Shown: positions 10,888 through 19,394 of the stretch, piece by piece
Layout: every line of letters begins with the position of its first letter
Position numbering within the stretch: the stretch's first letter is position 1
Assembly (NCBI GenBank): GCA_030295235.1
Contig: AP026162.1
Span: 372,001 to 436,000 of the forward strand
Source: Fistulifera solaris
Taxonomy: Eukaryota; Bacillariophyta; Bacillariophyceae; Naviculales; Stauroneidaceae
Direction of reading: 5' to 3'
DNA: 64,000 nucleotides
The notes under the pieces: model-generated
What the model saw: the letters and a program-made list of their open reading frames with translations, nothing else
Databases searched by the model: none
Told to the model about the DNA's origin: nothing
Program-made: the position numbers and the translations under genes

Positions 10888-11739
10888 CTAAAATAGTATT
10901 AGCGAATCCAAACCAGGCCATGTTGGAATATCTTTCTCCTCTTCTTCATCGACAGATAGATCACCGTCTTCATCGTCGGGGTCACTCGCGTTACCGTCTT
11001 TCTCTACTTGTTTCTTCTTCTTGTTGTTGACTCCCGTCTTATTCTTCTTCAGTGCTCGAGCATGCTGTTGTTGACCTTCGGCTTGTACCATTTCCATCAC
11101 CACTCGATCCACCAATACCGGCTCCAGTGACTGTTGGAATGCTTGCTGTTCGACAATGCGCCCGTACGTGTAAGTGTCGTGACAGAGAGGAAAAATGAAG
11201 GATTGCGTTGTCAAAGCCGCGGGCGCTTGTACGTACGCCATGCGCGTGCGGTCGTGAAAGAAATCCACGCCCGCGAGACCCACCCACGTGTCCGCGTCTT
11301 CGGGCGGTGGTGTTTCGTGATTTTCGTCTCCAATTTTGGGCTCCGGCAATGGTTCGTCCCAGTATTGAATAGTGGAACGACGTTTTCGTTTGTGTGTTGT
11401 GTGTGTATCAAAACTGTTGTGAGGATGACGGGGAAATGCGGGCTCGGGGGGCGAAGGCAGTGGCGGTAGCAGTGATTTTCGGAACGACCCTGGCGGCAAA
11501 GAAGGGTCCTGGGTGTTGTTGTGACGAGACATTTGGTGTGCGTCAATCGCCGCTTCGACCAATTGCTCCATGTAATGTGTCGTTAAAGCTGCTAGTAATG
11601 CAGTCGTATCCGGGTTGACTTCGTTGGGCATTACATCTCCCGCTCCATGCATCAACAGAGGCATGTCTTGCACCAATTTCGCGACGGTGGACTGAAACGC
11701 CTGGTTCAATTTCTCTTTCGGCGTTGCGTTTCCCGACAT
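10888..11739 (-). CDS. Uncharacterised acidic nuclear-type protein, possible N-terminal histone fold
   Basis: About 283 residues from the ATG at 11739; an in-frame ATG 13 codons upstream is possible but adds only unremarkable sequence. The N-terminal ~75 residues (KLNQAFQSTVAKLV, then NPDTTALLAALTTHYMEQLV and AAIDAH) have the helix-strand-helix look of histone-fold transcription subunits, but I cannot assign a family. A basic patch HKRKRR (near residue 117) could be a nuclear signal. A Pro-rich middle is followed by a more conserved-looking segment (TWVGLAGVDFFHDRTRMAY). The tail is Lys-rich and then strongly acidic (DPDDEDGDLSVDEEEE). The function is unknown. Confidence 0.6.
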   Translation of the reverse strand: MSGNATPKEKLNQAFQSTVAKLVQDMPLLMHGAGDVMPNEVNPDTTALLAALTTHYMEQLVEAAIDAHQMSRHNNTQDPSLPPGSFRKSLLPPLPSPPEPAFPRHPHNSFDTHTTHKRKRRSTIQYWDEPLPEPKIGDENHETPPPEDADTWVGLAGVDFFHDRTRMAYVQAPAALTTQSFIFPLCHDTYTYGRIVEQQAFQQSLEPVLVDRVVMEMVQAEGQQQHARALKKNKTGVNNKKKKQVEKDGNASDPDDEDGDLSVDEEEEKDIPTWPGLDSLILF

Positions 11740-11904
11740 AATGACTTGCGAGTGACAAAATGAAATGTTCCGAAACAATTAAGGTGCAATGTGTATTGTT
11801 AACTTATTGTTGGTACTGGTTGACGACCATTTGATGGTCTAATCATCATCGTCAATCGCAACAGAGATCGCACAGCACGCGTCGTTTCGAGCTCGCGGCG
11901 CGAT

Positions 11905-11990
11905 TTATGGGTATTTCCGGGTCCCCCTACAGAGATAAATTTCCTACGGCGGCTACGTGAAAACTGCGTAGACTTTCCAAGCATTGCAAC
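11905..11990 (+). repeat. Diverged single copy related to the 9.4 kb array unit
   Basis: TTTCCGGGTCCCCCTACAGA, then GATAAATTTCCTACGGCGGC and TACGTG, follow the order of blocks in the array unit (CCGGGTTCCCTTCTGTCGATAAATTTCC...) with many substitutions. The remainder of the intergenic DNA to 12422 holds no gene I can support. A CGACGTCACTCAGG block (12180-12193) resembles a CRE/bZIP site upstream of the MFS gene. Confidence 0.45.
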
Positions 11991-12422
11991 GTATGCAGTT
12001 TGTCTTTCTCTGCGTCAAAAATGCGTCGTTTTGTGTTTGATGGAGCATTCCGATTGATAAGAGCTAGATAATAGCATTGATTTTATTGGCGATGTATTTC
12101 GTTTTTTTAGATGCAATATTCTTTTTTGGGCTAAGGCTTACCGTGACGCGTGACGCATGACCCACAGAAGTCACGATGGCGACGTCACTCAGGTGAGTAC
12201 GTAAAGCTACGTAGAAATTTACGTTCTCGTTCCGGCAAATATTGAAGACGGAAGAAGAAAAAAAGATGGGCGGTCGTCGTCTGCTTTTTTTCGTCGTCGA
12301 CTTTATTGATGTGACTGTTTTCATTATCAAAGAGAGAACACTCACTTAACCCTTCCTATCAAAAACACCAGCAATCCACACTATTACTTGACTCATCAAT
12401 ACGCATAATTTACTTATAAGTC

Positions 12423-13898
12423 ATGGTGCCGCGGCCAAAGATGCTCGCGGAACACGACGGGTCTGCCAACAAACTACGTCATGACCCGTCCTCCGATTCG
12501 GAGGAAGAAGTAGAGAGTTACACCAAGCCCGGAAATCATTTTCAGCATCACTTCATGATTGCAGAACGAAGGAACGTTTCGTTTCGTCGAAAGTTCGTGC
12601 ACCTATTATCACATCTTCGATCCATAGAGCGTGTATCGCCTCCGACGACATTGCTGTTGCTGGTACTCATCGACATGTTTGCCGTGTCACTGGTGGTTCC
12701 TTTACTCTTTCAATATTACAAATCCGCCGGAGTTAACAACGCGGGACAACGAGAACTGTTATCGTCTCTCTTTTCGACTTCGCAAATAGTTGGCGGTCTT
12801 CTCATGGGCTTGGTCACCGACGCCCGATGCGTCCGTCGGAAGAGTCTCTTGTTTCTTTCCTTTGCGGGGTCGGCTCTTTCGTATGCGCTCATTGCGTTTG
12901 GAGGCTTTACAGCGCTGGTCTGTAGCCGCGTCCTGGTAGGATTGGTCAAACAGACCATGACCGTCACGACAGCCATGTTGACGAGCTGGACTTCACGAAC
13001 GACACGAGCACACTATATGGGACGTTTGTCCGCGGCATCGACGGTGGCGTGGATTGTCGGCCCGTCGGTCGGGGCCATGCTTTATCGTTATGTGGATCCG
13101 AGAGCACCGGCCTTGTTGGCTTGTGTCTTGTTTGTAACCAATATTCTACTAGCGGCCAAGTGTTTACCGACGGATGAAGAAAGCGATCCTCCTGACGTTG
13201 ACAGTCCAAGTCAACGCATCACGGTGTTACAAAAGCTCAAGTCGTGTTTTACCTCGCAAACTCTCGGTACGGTTGTATTGGCGCGATTGATATTTACTTG
13301 GGTGGCGAAAGCGACCAATTACTCGCAATTGGGAAATTTCTACGAAGACATGTATGGTTTAGAGCCACACCAACGAGGTTACATTTCCTCGTATCAACAA
13401 TTCCTTCAATTCTTGGTACAATCCACAATGGTGACAGCCGTCATGAGATGGAGTGGTGGGGAACGACAAACTATTTGCTTCTTCACGGCTTTGTTGGCAT
13501 TCACGTTCCTCTTGGAAAGTTTTCAGAGTTTGCCCCTCTTTCTTACCGTCCTTTGCCCGGTCATGTCACTGTGTTTTGGCATGACGCAGTTGTCACTGCA
13601 ATCGCTATTGACGCATGTAGTGCCGCTGCACTCCGTGTTTTCCGTTCTCGCCGCTCTCGATGTGTTACAGAATGCCGTTTCCGTCTCCGTCCCGTTTTAT
13701 CGAACGTTTCTCTTTCGCGTACTAGTCAACGCAAAGAGTGATGACGCCCACCAAAGCAGCATGGCCGACGATCCGGACCCAATCTCCTGGATTCGGTTGA
13801 GTGTATGTCATTGGTTTGTGGCGGCGGTGATAATTGCCGGCCTGCTGCTTCCGAACTGTTTGCGAAGTAAGAAAGAAGCCATAAAGAAGATGCAGTAA
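12423..13898 (+). CDS. Major facilitator superfamily transporter
   Basis: Single exon of 491 residues, with about twelve hydrophobic segments starting near residue 78 (LLLLVLIDMFAVSLVVPLLF). After the second segment comes GLVTDARCVRRKSLL, the MFS motif A loop, and later GRLSAASTVAWIVGPSVGAM, the motif C region with its GPxxG. This layout resembles the MFSD9/MFSD10 and bacterial drug-antiporter-like branch. A soluble N-terminus of ~75 residues is rich in acidic and Ser residues (SSDSEEEVES), a possible phosphorylation site. Between segments 6 and 7 is a short acidic loop. The substrate is not predictable. The frame is intact, with no signs of transfer. Confidence 0.85.
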   Translation: MVPRPKMLAEHDGSANKLRHDPSSDSEEEVESYTKPGNHFQHHFMIAERRNVSFRRKFVHLLSHLRSIERVSPPTTLLLLVLIDMFAVSLVVPLLFQYYKSAGVNNAGQRELLSSLFSTSQIVGGLLMGLVTDARCVRRKSLLFLSFAGSALSYALIAFGGFTALVCSRVLVGLVKQTMTVTTAMLTSWTSRTTRAHYMGRLSAASTVAWIVGPSVGAMLYRYVDPRAPALLACVLFVTNILLAAKCLPTDEESDPPDVDSPSQRITVLQKLKSCFTSQTLGTVVLARLIFTWVAKATNYSQLGNFYEDMYGLEPHQRGYISSYQQFLQFLVQSTMVTAVMRWSGGERQTICFFTALLAFTFLLESFQSLPLFLTVLCPVMSLCFGMTQLSLQSLLTHVVPLHSVFSVLAALDVLQNAVSVSVPFYRTFLFRVLVNAKSDDAHQSSMADDPDPISWIRLSVCHWFVAAVIIAGLLLPNCLRSKKEAIKKMQ

Positions 13899-14146
13899 CA
13901 TTACTGATCGGAGGCGTACAAACAAAGAATATACAATGATGTTAATAATAACAATATTAGAACAGCATAGACAAAGTATGATCTCTTTTGTAATACTGTT
14001 GGATTCAAATCACAGCCGTAAAAAGTTCTAGTGATCAACCGAAGACGCTTGAGCTGAGAGCAATTCACACGAAATCATTGCGCCTCCCTTGTCCTAAACG
14101 TTTCATTGTTTCCAAGCCATAGGACGCACGACACCTTTTAAACGCG

Positions 14147-14844
14147 CTACACCAGAGTGACAACTGGCTTGCCATCCCGCACGATGAAATTGTAACCCTT
14201 GATAGTGCGCATTCCCACATTTTCACTCAACACAATGCGTCCCTGTGCTTCTCTCGTGTATCCACTTTGCAGGGGATGAACATCGACGATGTAATCCGCC
14301 AACTCCAACAAAGCCGTTTCCCACTCCGGCTTCGACGAAGAGGGCTCCACGAGCCCACCGGCGCCGATCCACGTCGTTAATTCATCTTTGTCTCTTTGAG
14401 GAGTCTCTTGCGAACAGCGTATCATCAATTTGAAACTTTCGGCTTGCAAGGACAGTATCAGTGCATAGATCAAACGTGGGCCCAGCAAGGTTGACAGCAC
14501 AGAAACATCATCCAGAACGATCCAGGGTTGATTGCTCGGTGTCGGCTGTTGTTGTTGTTGAGCGACCCATTCTTTGACTTGTCGATAGAGTTGTTTAGTG
14601 AATGTTTCCGCGTCGAAGGATTGCTCGAGTGACTCGGCCATTTCCGCTGGAATGCACCGGAAATTGTTGGTTGGTTTATGACCCACAGGAGGAGGACCAC
14701 CCGACAGCCACAACACCGAATTTTCTTGAGAAAGCCACGCCTGTAAATGAACCTTCCTTCTTGTTCGACCGAGTCTGTCACAAGAATGGTAGATGCCGCC
14801 GAAGGAAATATGTCCTCCAGAGGTGTTGTGGCTGATCCTAGCAT
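14147..14844 (-). CDS. ELP6: Elongator complex protein 6
   Basis: RecA-like Elongator subunit, reconstructed from two overlapping frames. The N-terminal part (MLGSATTPLEDIFPSAAST, then ILVTDSVEQEG) is read from 14844. The rest (VHLQAWLSQENSVLWLSGG onward) is one base out of phase, with the change at about 14752-14757 in AAGG/AA. A missing base there gives a continuous protein. Diagnostic ELP6 blocks are PWIVLDDVSVLSTLLG, ELADYIVDVHPLQSGYTREA plus QGRIVL, and the terminal YNFIVRDGKPVV. ELP6 with ELP4 and ELP5 forms the hexameric ring that helps Elongator modify wobble uridines in tRNA. A 41-nt intron could also fix the frame but would remove the conserved strand ILVTD, so I reject it. Confidence 0.75.
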
Positions 14845-14941
14845 TATGAATGTAAAGGCGGGTGAGATAAGAATTTGGTTCAAAAAACTTAATGGAATGG
14901 AGAGGAGCGAATAATGATTGCTGTCGCTGTAAGCAATAATG

Positions 14942-15100
14942 ATGTGGGGGTGTGTTTTTTCACGTTTCCCGAAAATATGTGGGTGTGTGTTTTTTCACGT
15001 GTCCCGAAAATGCGGGCGTGTGTTTTTTCACGTACCCAGAAAATGTGGGGGTGTGGTATTTTCACTTACCCAGAAAATGTGGGCGTTTGGCCTTTTTACG
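14942..15100 (+). repeat. Minisatellite of five ~34 bp units upstream of the eIF4E gene
   Basis: Units of the form GTGGGGGTGTGTTTTTTCACG followed by a CCC(A/G)GAAAAT end recur about every 33 to 35 bp, with increasing divergence toward 15100. The array ends about 150 bp before the eIF4E-family ATG. Each unit includes TTTTTTCACG next to CCC(A/G)GAAAA. Confidence 0.8.
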
Positions 15101-15250
15101 CGTGTCCTCTTCTCATCCCAAAAGCGACGACACTCTATTCTCTTTATTAACGCGTGCCTCCAGCAAATGCATGACCGCCTTTTTTTCATTTTCATTATAT
15201 TCTAACTCTTCCAGGTCACTGTTGAGCAAAAATTCAAACAGAAAATAGCC

Positions 15251-15880
15251 ATGACACAGGACAACCAGGAAATGGATGATTCTGAACACACGAAGAGTTC
15301 TCTTTCCAAATGTATTCCCAGCGACGTGAATTTACATCGGACGTGGTCGATCTGGTACGACAATCCGAAAATGGTCGTCGGCGGCGACTGGAAAGACTGT
15401 TTGCAAAAATTAGCAACTTTCAAGACTGTCGGGGAATTCTGGAGCCTTTACAATAATATAAAAGCACCTTCACAAGTGCCGTTGCAGTCGAACTATTCAG
15501 TCTTTGTTGAAAACGTTGAGCCGACCTGGGAAGACCCCGCTAATATCAACGGAGGTAAATTCATTTTAACAATCAACAAGAAAGAATCAAGGGTAGGAAA
15601 AACGGACAAGTATTGGTTATTTACACTCATGGCCATGTTGGGAGAAACATTAGATACGTCAGGGTCTGAAATTGTCGGAGCCGTCGTGTCGGTGCGCAAA
15701 TCCGAATCCAGAGTCTCCTTGTGGCTCAAAGGGACCAACAAGGACACGTGCGAACGTGTCGGTGAAAAGTGGAAAAAGACGTTGGAAATGGATAGTGCCA
15801 CGACGATCAAATTTCAAGCTCATAAAGTTGCCAAGGCGACTGGGAGGTCGTTTCGCAATGAAGTGCAATTTCAAGTGTGA
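15251..15880 (+). CDS. eIF4E-family cap-binding protein
   Basis: 209 residues. It starts TWSIWYDNPK, then FKTVGEFWSLYNNIKAPSQV and VENVEPTWEDPANINGGKFI: the Trp ladder and the W-E pair that hold the m7G cap in eIF4E proteins. VSLWLKGTNK is the third cap-binding Trp region. The FWSLYNNI and WEDPANINGG wording is closest to eIF4E/4EHP. Whether it promotes or represses translation cannot be read from sequence. Just upstream lies TTCTAACTCTTCCAG (15200-15214), a strong branch-point plus acceptor. The frame stays open from there to the ATG, so an upstream exon or a 5' UTR intron is likely. Confidence 0.88.
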   Translation: MTQDNQEMDDSEHTKSSLSKCIPSDVNLHRTWSIWYDNPKMVVGGDWKDCLQKLATFKTVGEFWSLYNNIKAPSQVPLQSNYSVFVENVEPTWEDPANINGGKFILTINKKESRVGKTDKYWLFTLMAMLGETLDTSGSEIVGAVVSVRKSESRVSLWLKGTNKDTCERVGEKWKKTLEMDSATTIKFQAHKVAKATGRSFRNEVQFQV

Positions 15881-16059
15881 GATAACAGGGTAAGGAAAGA
15901 GGCAACTTCAGGTCATAAAACTCGCGTGTGATTCCGAGGTACGCGTTGTTGCGTGGGATCTAGTCGCGCCGACGATCAACATGGTAAGAAAAGGACATTC
16001 GAGGAACACTTTTTCATGTAAATTATGTTTATAAGCAAGATTTTGTTGTGCATACCCTT

Positions 16060-17022
16060 TTACGGATGTCGTTCCATCGCGAGTTGACGTGCAAGTTCCA
16101 TTTGTTGTCGTATGACTCGACAATGATCTCGTCGATACACTTGCATAGCACCCGGCTCCCAAGTATCGAGTCGACTAATCCGAGATTGATGTGAAGGGTG
16201 TGTCGATAGAAACTCGGGTGGGTTGCCTTTCCCGTGTCCAGTATCATTCTGCATGGCTTGGAAGACTCGTTTTGCAGCGCGAGGATCGAAACAAGCCCGT
16301 GCCGCTAGATCGAGACCAATCTGATCAGCTTCCGACTCTTGTGTCCGGGAGTGGGGCAAATCACGAAGGATCGTCGACGTGGGCATCAAAATAGCAAACA
16401 AAATTCCCGAAGGATCAAGCAAGAGTGCCAGTCGCGACAACAGCGACATGATTGCCGAACTAGAAATGCGCTCTCCCGCATGCCGTGCCAGAGTATGAGC
16501 GACTTCGTGACCTAATACAGCCGCGAGATCGTCTTCATTGCGAACGTATTTGAACAGTCCGGTCATGACAAAAACATGATTACCCGGTAATACAAATGCA
16601 TTGGCAGTATCGGAGCGGACGATCGTGTACGTAAATGGCTGGGAATTGTCCTGTAGATTGTATTCGCGAGAGAATTCTTGGGCCGCCTTGGCAATACGGG
16701 CTCCCACCCGATGCACAGTGATGGAGGCACGATGATTGGGAGGCAGTATATCTCTCTGAAAATGCTGAAGTAAATTCAAATATTCCGCGTCGCCCATTTC
16801 GTTTTCCCAAATGGGTGAGGTGGCAATCCATCGAGATCGTTGGGTCAACGGCACCGTATCCAAGAAGGAATAATAGCAGTAACCTCCTGCGAGGACGGTA
16901 CTGGCTGCGGTGACACAAATGTAAGGAGGCAGCTGCTGCTTGTTGCTATTCTTGCTTTTGTAGTAATACTGTGACGAAAGGTTGCGTCGAATGGTGCGGA
17001 AAGTGAACGGTCTGGAAAACAT
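16060..17022 (-). CDS. OMA1: OMA1-like mitochondrial M48 metalloprotease
   Basis: 320 residues from the ATG at 17022. The N-terminus is basic and Arg/Ser-rich (MFSRPFTFRTIRRNLSS), a typical mitochondrial presequence, and is followed by one hydrophobic segment. The catalytic domain has FVLPGNHVFVMTGLF, the zinc motif HEVAH (in LGHEVAHTLARHAGE) and the third ligand in ESEADQIGLDLAARA. The C-terminal PEFLSTHPSHQSRI is also characteristic. OMA1 cleaves inner-membrane proteins on stress (OPA1 and DELE1 in animals); substrates here are unknown. The frame is intact. Confidence 0.88.
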   Translation of the reverse strand: MFSRPFTFRTIRRNLSSQYYYKSKNSNKQQLPPYICVTAASTVLAGGYCYYSFLDTVPLTQRSRWIATSPIWENEMGDAEYLNLLQHFQRDILPPNHRASITVHRVGARIAKAAQEFSREYNLQDNSQPFTYTIVRSDTANAFVLPGNHVFVMTGLFKYVRNEDDLAAVLGHEVAHTLARHAGERISSSAIMSLLSRLALLLDPSGILFAILMPTSTILRDLPHSRTQESEADQIGLDLAARACFDPRAAKRVFQAMQNDTGHGKGNPPEFLSTHPSHQSRISRLDTWEPGAMQVYRRDHCRVIRQQMELARQLAMERHP

Positions 17023-17202
17023 GTTGCTTAACAATTGTTTTGGCGTTCGCGGATAACTGGCTACGGCTTCTGATATGGATCTTTGTCTCTCAGACTCTCT
17101 CTATAGCAGCTGACTATCAAATATGGGGTTCTATTTCTTCCGTTATATTAGAGCGTGTGTTCTCTTCGTCGTTATTCGAAGGGGAAGATGACGATGAATG
17201 TT

Positions 17203-17211
17203 TACCAGGTA
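17203..17211 (-). promoter_or_regulatory. TACCAGGTA motif upstream of OMA1
   Basis: Perfect copy on the minus strand, 181 bp upstream of the OMA1-like start, in the correct orientation to read TACCTGGTA toward the gene. Confidence 0.35.
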
Positions 17212-17639
17212 TGAATGAATCAATAAGGAAAAGATGGACGAAAGGACGAAAGAAATGAGAAATACAAGTACCATACGTGTAGGTACTTGTGCCTGTACAG
17301 CTGGCTTCGCGCATTATGCGCGAGCTGTAGCTTCAGTACAATTCTACACAAAACGTCTTCTACACGCCAGCCGACCCGTCGCGGAAGAACATTTCTCGAT
17401 AAATTATCGCCAAAAAAAGATGAAAGTTCGACACTCGCTCAGCAACTTGCTGAGCTGTATTTCGCGACTGAAATACAGTTTTAGTTATCTTTACGTACCA
17501 CTCACATGGGCTGTCTGATTTCCGTCGCGAAATCCGTTGCCGTTGATACCCAAAAGCGAAGCCGATATTATTTGCCTGGTCGTTCGGCCAATCATTTTGT
17601 CGTCGCTATCAAACACACAGAAACAAGTTCCCATATAGT

Positions 17640-17880
17640 TATTCAATTATTAGACACGCTAAACTTACCTGTCGACTGGATCTCGCAGAAAAAACCTTCA
17701 ACGCTACGAATTTCCGAGCTGTAGCGCACCTTTACGGGGCGTCGAGTCTGGAACAATTCTGGGTCCATTATTGTTCGCACTCTACTTATACAAATCAGCT
17801 GCCGAAAAAGCGAGTTACTGCTTCTATCTATCAATTAAACAATAATAGTGTTCCGTTGAGTTGCTTTTTCTATTAGATGT
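17640..17880 (+). pseudogene. Weak coding trace, possibly a transposase helix-turn-helix
   Basis: One open stretch reads LDLAEKTFNATNFRAVAHLY, then GASSLEQFW and QLPKKRVTASIYQLNNN before a stop. The pattern of a helix, AVAHLYGAS and a basic stretch is reminiscent of the Psq/CENP-B-type DNA-binding region of pogo-like DNA transposases. I see no catalytic domain and no terminal repeats, so this is only a suggestion. The surrounding 17.04-18.16 kb otherwise holds nothing I can support. Confidence 0.2.
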
Positions 17881-18169
17881 CCATCTTTCAATCCAAAAGA
17901 TTTGGTTTAAAAGTTGCTCCCTCATTGCAGTTAACTAGACCGGTTTTAGAACATAGACCTCATGTAATTAAAGAGCTAAGTGTGAAACCAACTATGGTAC
18001 TCTAAAAAAATATGAAAGACAAGATGAGTTTTTGTAGTTATGTGTATTCTACTGGCACCGACGACGCCCAAACTCGTCCGACGAGGATGGAGGTCGAACA
18101 GTCCGACGCAATGAACGAAATGCTTGACTCCAAATGACTTGCTTTTTTATTCATTTTCATTGTTATATC

Positions 18170-18950
18170 GAGCTAAACCGTCATTGCTGATCCACGGAAA
18201 AGATGATGTCGTATGCTTGTAAAGCCTCTAAAAAGAAATCCAACAAATGGATGGCCACGAGGTTCCTCGACATTGCCATGGCAGACAACCGACTGCGAGA
18301 CAAATGGCTGCCGGCAACTGTATACTTCGAAGCTCTTGAAGCCGATAAGTACGAAGATGTAGTTGGAAAGGAAGCCCAAAAACAGCTGATGGCTTCACTT
18401 TGTCGAATTTCAAACGTGCCGTGAACAAAGAGCATCAAGACACCCGATCTAATTTTGACGGTACCCACAAAGGGGTTTTGATCCATGAAAACAAAGCGCT
18501 CGACGCAAAGCAGAACTTTTATTACTACGTCACAAAACCGGGAAAAAGGTTGCTAAGCCCAAACAGGGTAGTGTGTTTCAAACAACGCAGGTTTCTCAGC
18601 CTCCAAACAAACGAAAAAAGACAATTAACCAGGCAACAACTGAGGTAGCGGAAAAGATGCCTGATGAAGTCGAGGAGATGGTAGTTGAGAAAGCTTCAAC
18701 AGCGGAACATTTGCGCTTACTTCGCATATGAGTCAACACATAAAGATGGAATTGTAATGGTTGCAGCAAGAAGAAGAGCAGCCCTAGAGGGATCGATTGA
18801 TGCACCTCTGCCGGCGCCGGATGATCTCCCTACACTTAATTACAAAGAGATCCAGAAGCTAATGAAAGTTTTCAAAGTGCACAGGGGTGCTTTAGACTTT
18901 GATAAAGGATTTATTCTGAAGAGCATGGTGGAAATCAACGACTAAAGAGT
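18170..18950 (+). pseudogene. Decayed protein-coding remnant, family not recognised
   Basis: Three overlapping open stretches in different frames follow one another: 18203-18424 (YACKASKKKSNKWMATRFLD), 18400-18648 continuing in another frame with KPKQGSVFQTTQ and VEEMVVEKASTAEHLRLLR, and 18685-18945. Composition and lack of low-complexity DNA suggest a once-continuous gene. The first stretch (S-Y-C...K-W...FLDIA-A-N) has some likeness to the C-terminal catalytic region of piggyBac-type DNA transposases, but no further landmark confirms this. The next 440 bp (18951-19394) contain a short CCGCAAT triplication and no gene. Confidence 0.3.
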
Positions 18951-19394
18951 AATATATGTGACATTTTGTCCCCTTAGCTCATTCTCTCGAAAAAATGTAC
19001 TTTTTATATCACAGTAAATATTTAGCTGGTACTCGTCTACGTGGACCTACGGCTCGATTACGACATGCGCAGCCAACTGTACTAGCTGTACCTCCGCAAT
19101 CCGCAATCCGCAATAACCGCGTGACGCGCGTGACTCCTTACTCGTCCTCTAATCATTGGTGCCGGTACGAGATCTAAGTGATTTTACAATTAATGCTGAA
19201 AAGTTGCCAGGCTCCTTTGATGATAAACGCGATGATCAAGCACAAAAGAAATTATTCTGCGTGCTTTCACACAGCGACGATGTTGATGTTGATGCGGGTA
19301 CAAATATATTAATAAGAGAATAAACTATTTATCTAGCCTCTCTCAGTCGATTCAATTGTTTGTTTAATTCACAACGGAAGAAATTGAAGCAGTC

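Noticed and set aside
12064-12345. 93-codon minus-strand open frame upstream of the MFS gene
   Set aside because: Low-complexity Lys/Ser/Ile content, no family likeness, and it lies in the MFS promoter.
14757-14797. A 41-nt intron in ELP6
   Set aside because: Shorter than any other intron here and it would delete the conserved ILVTD strand; a single-base error is simpler.
17040-17258. 72-codon open frame adjacent to OMA1
   Set aside because: It starts in the OMA1 5' flank, has no homology that I can see and overlaps the motif-bearing promoter.
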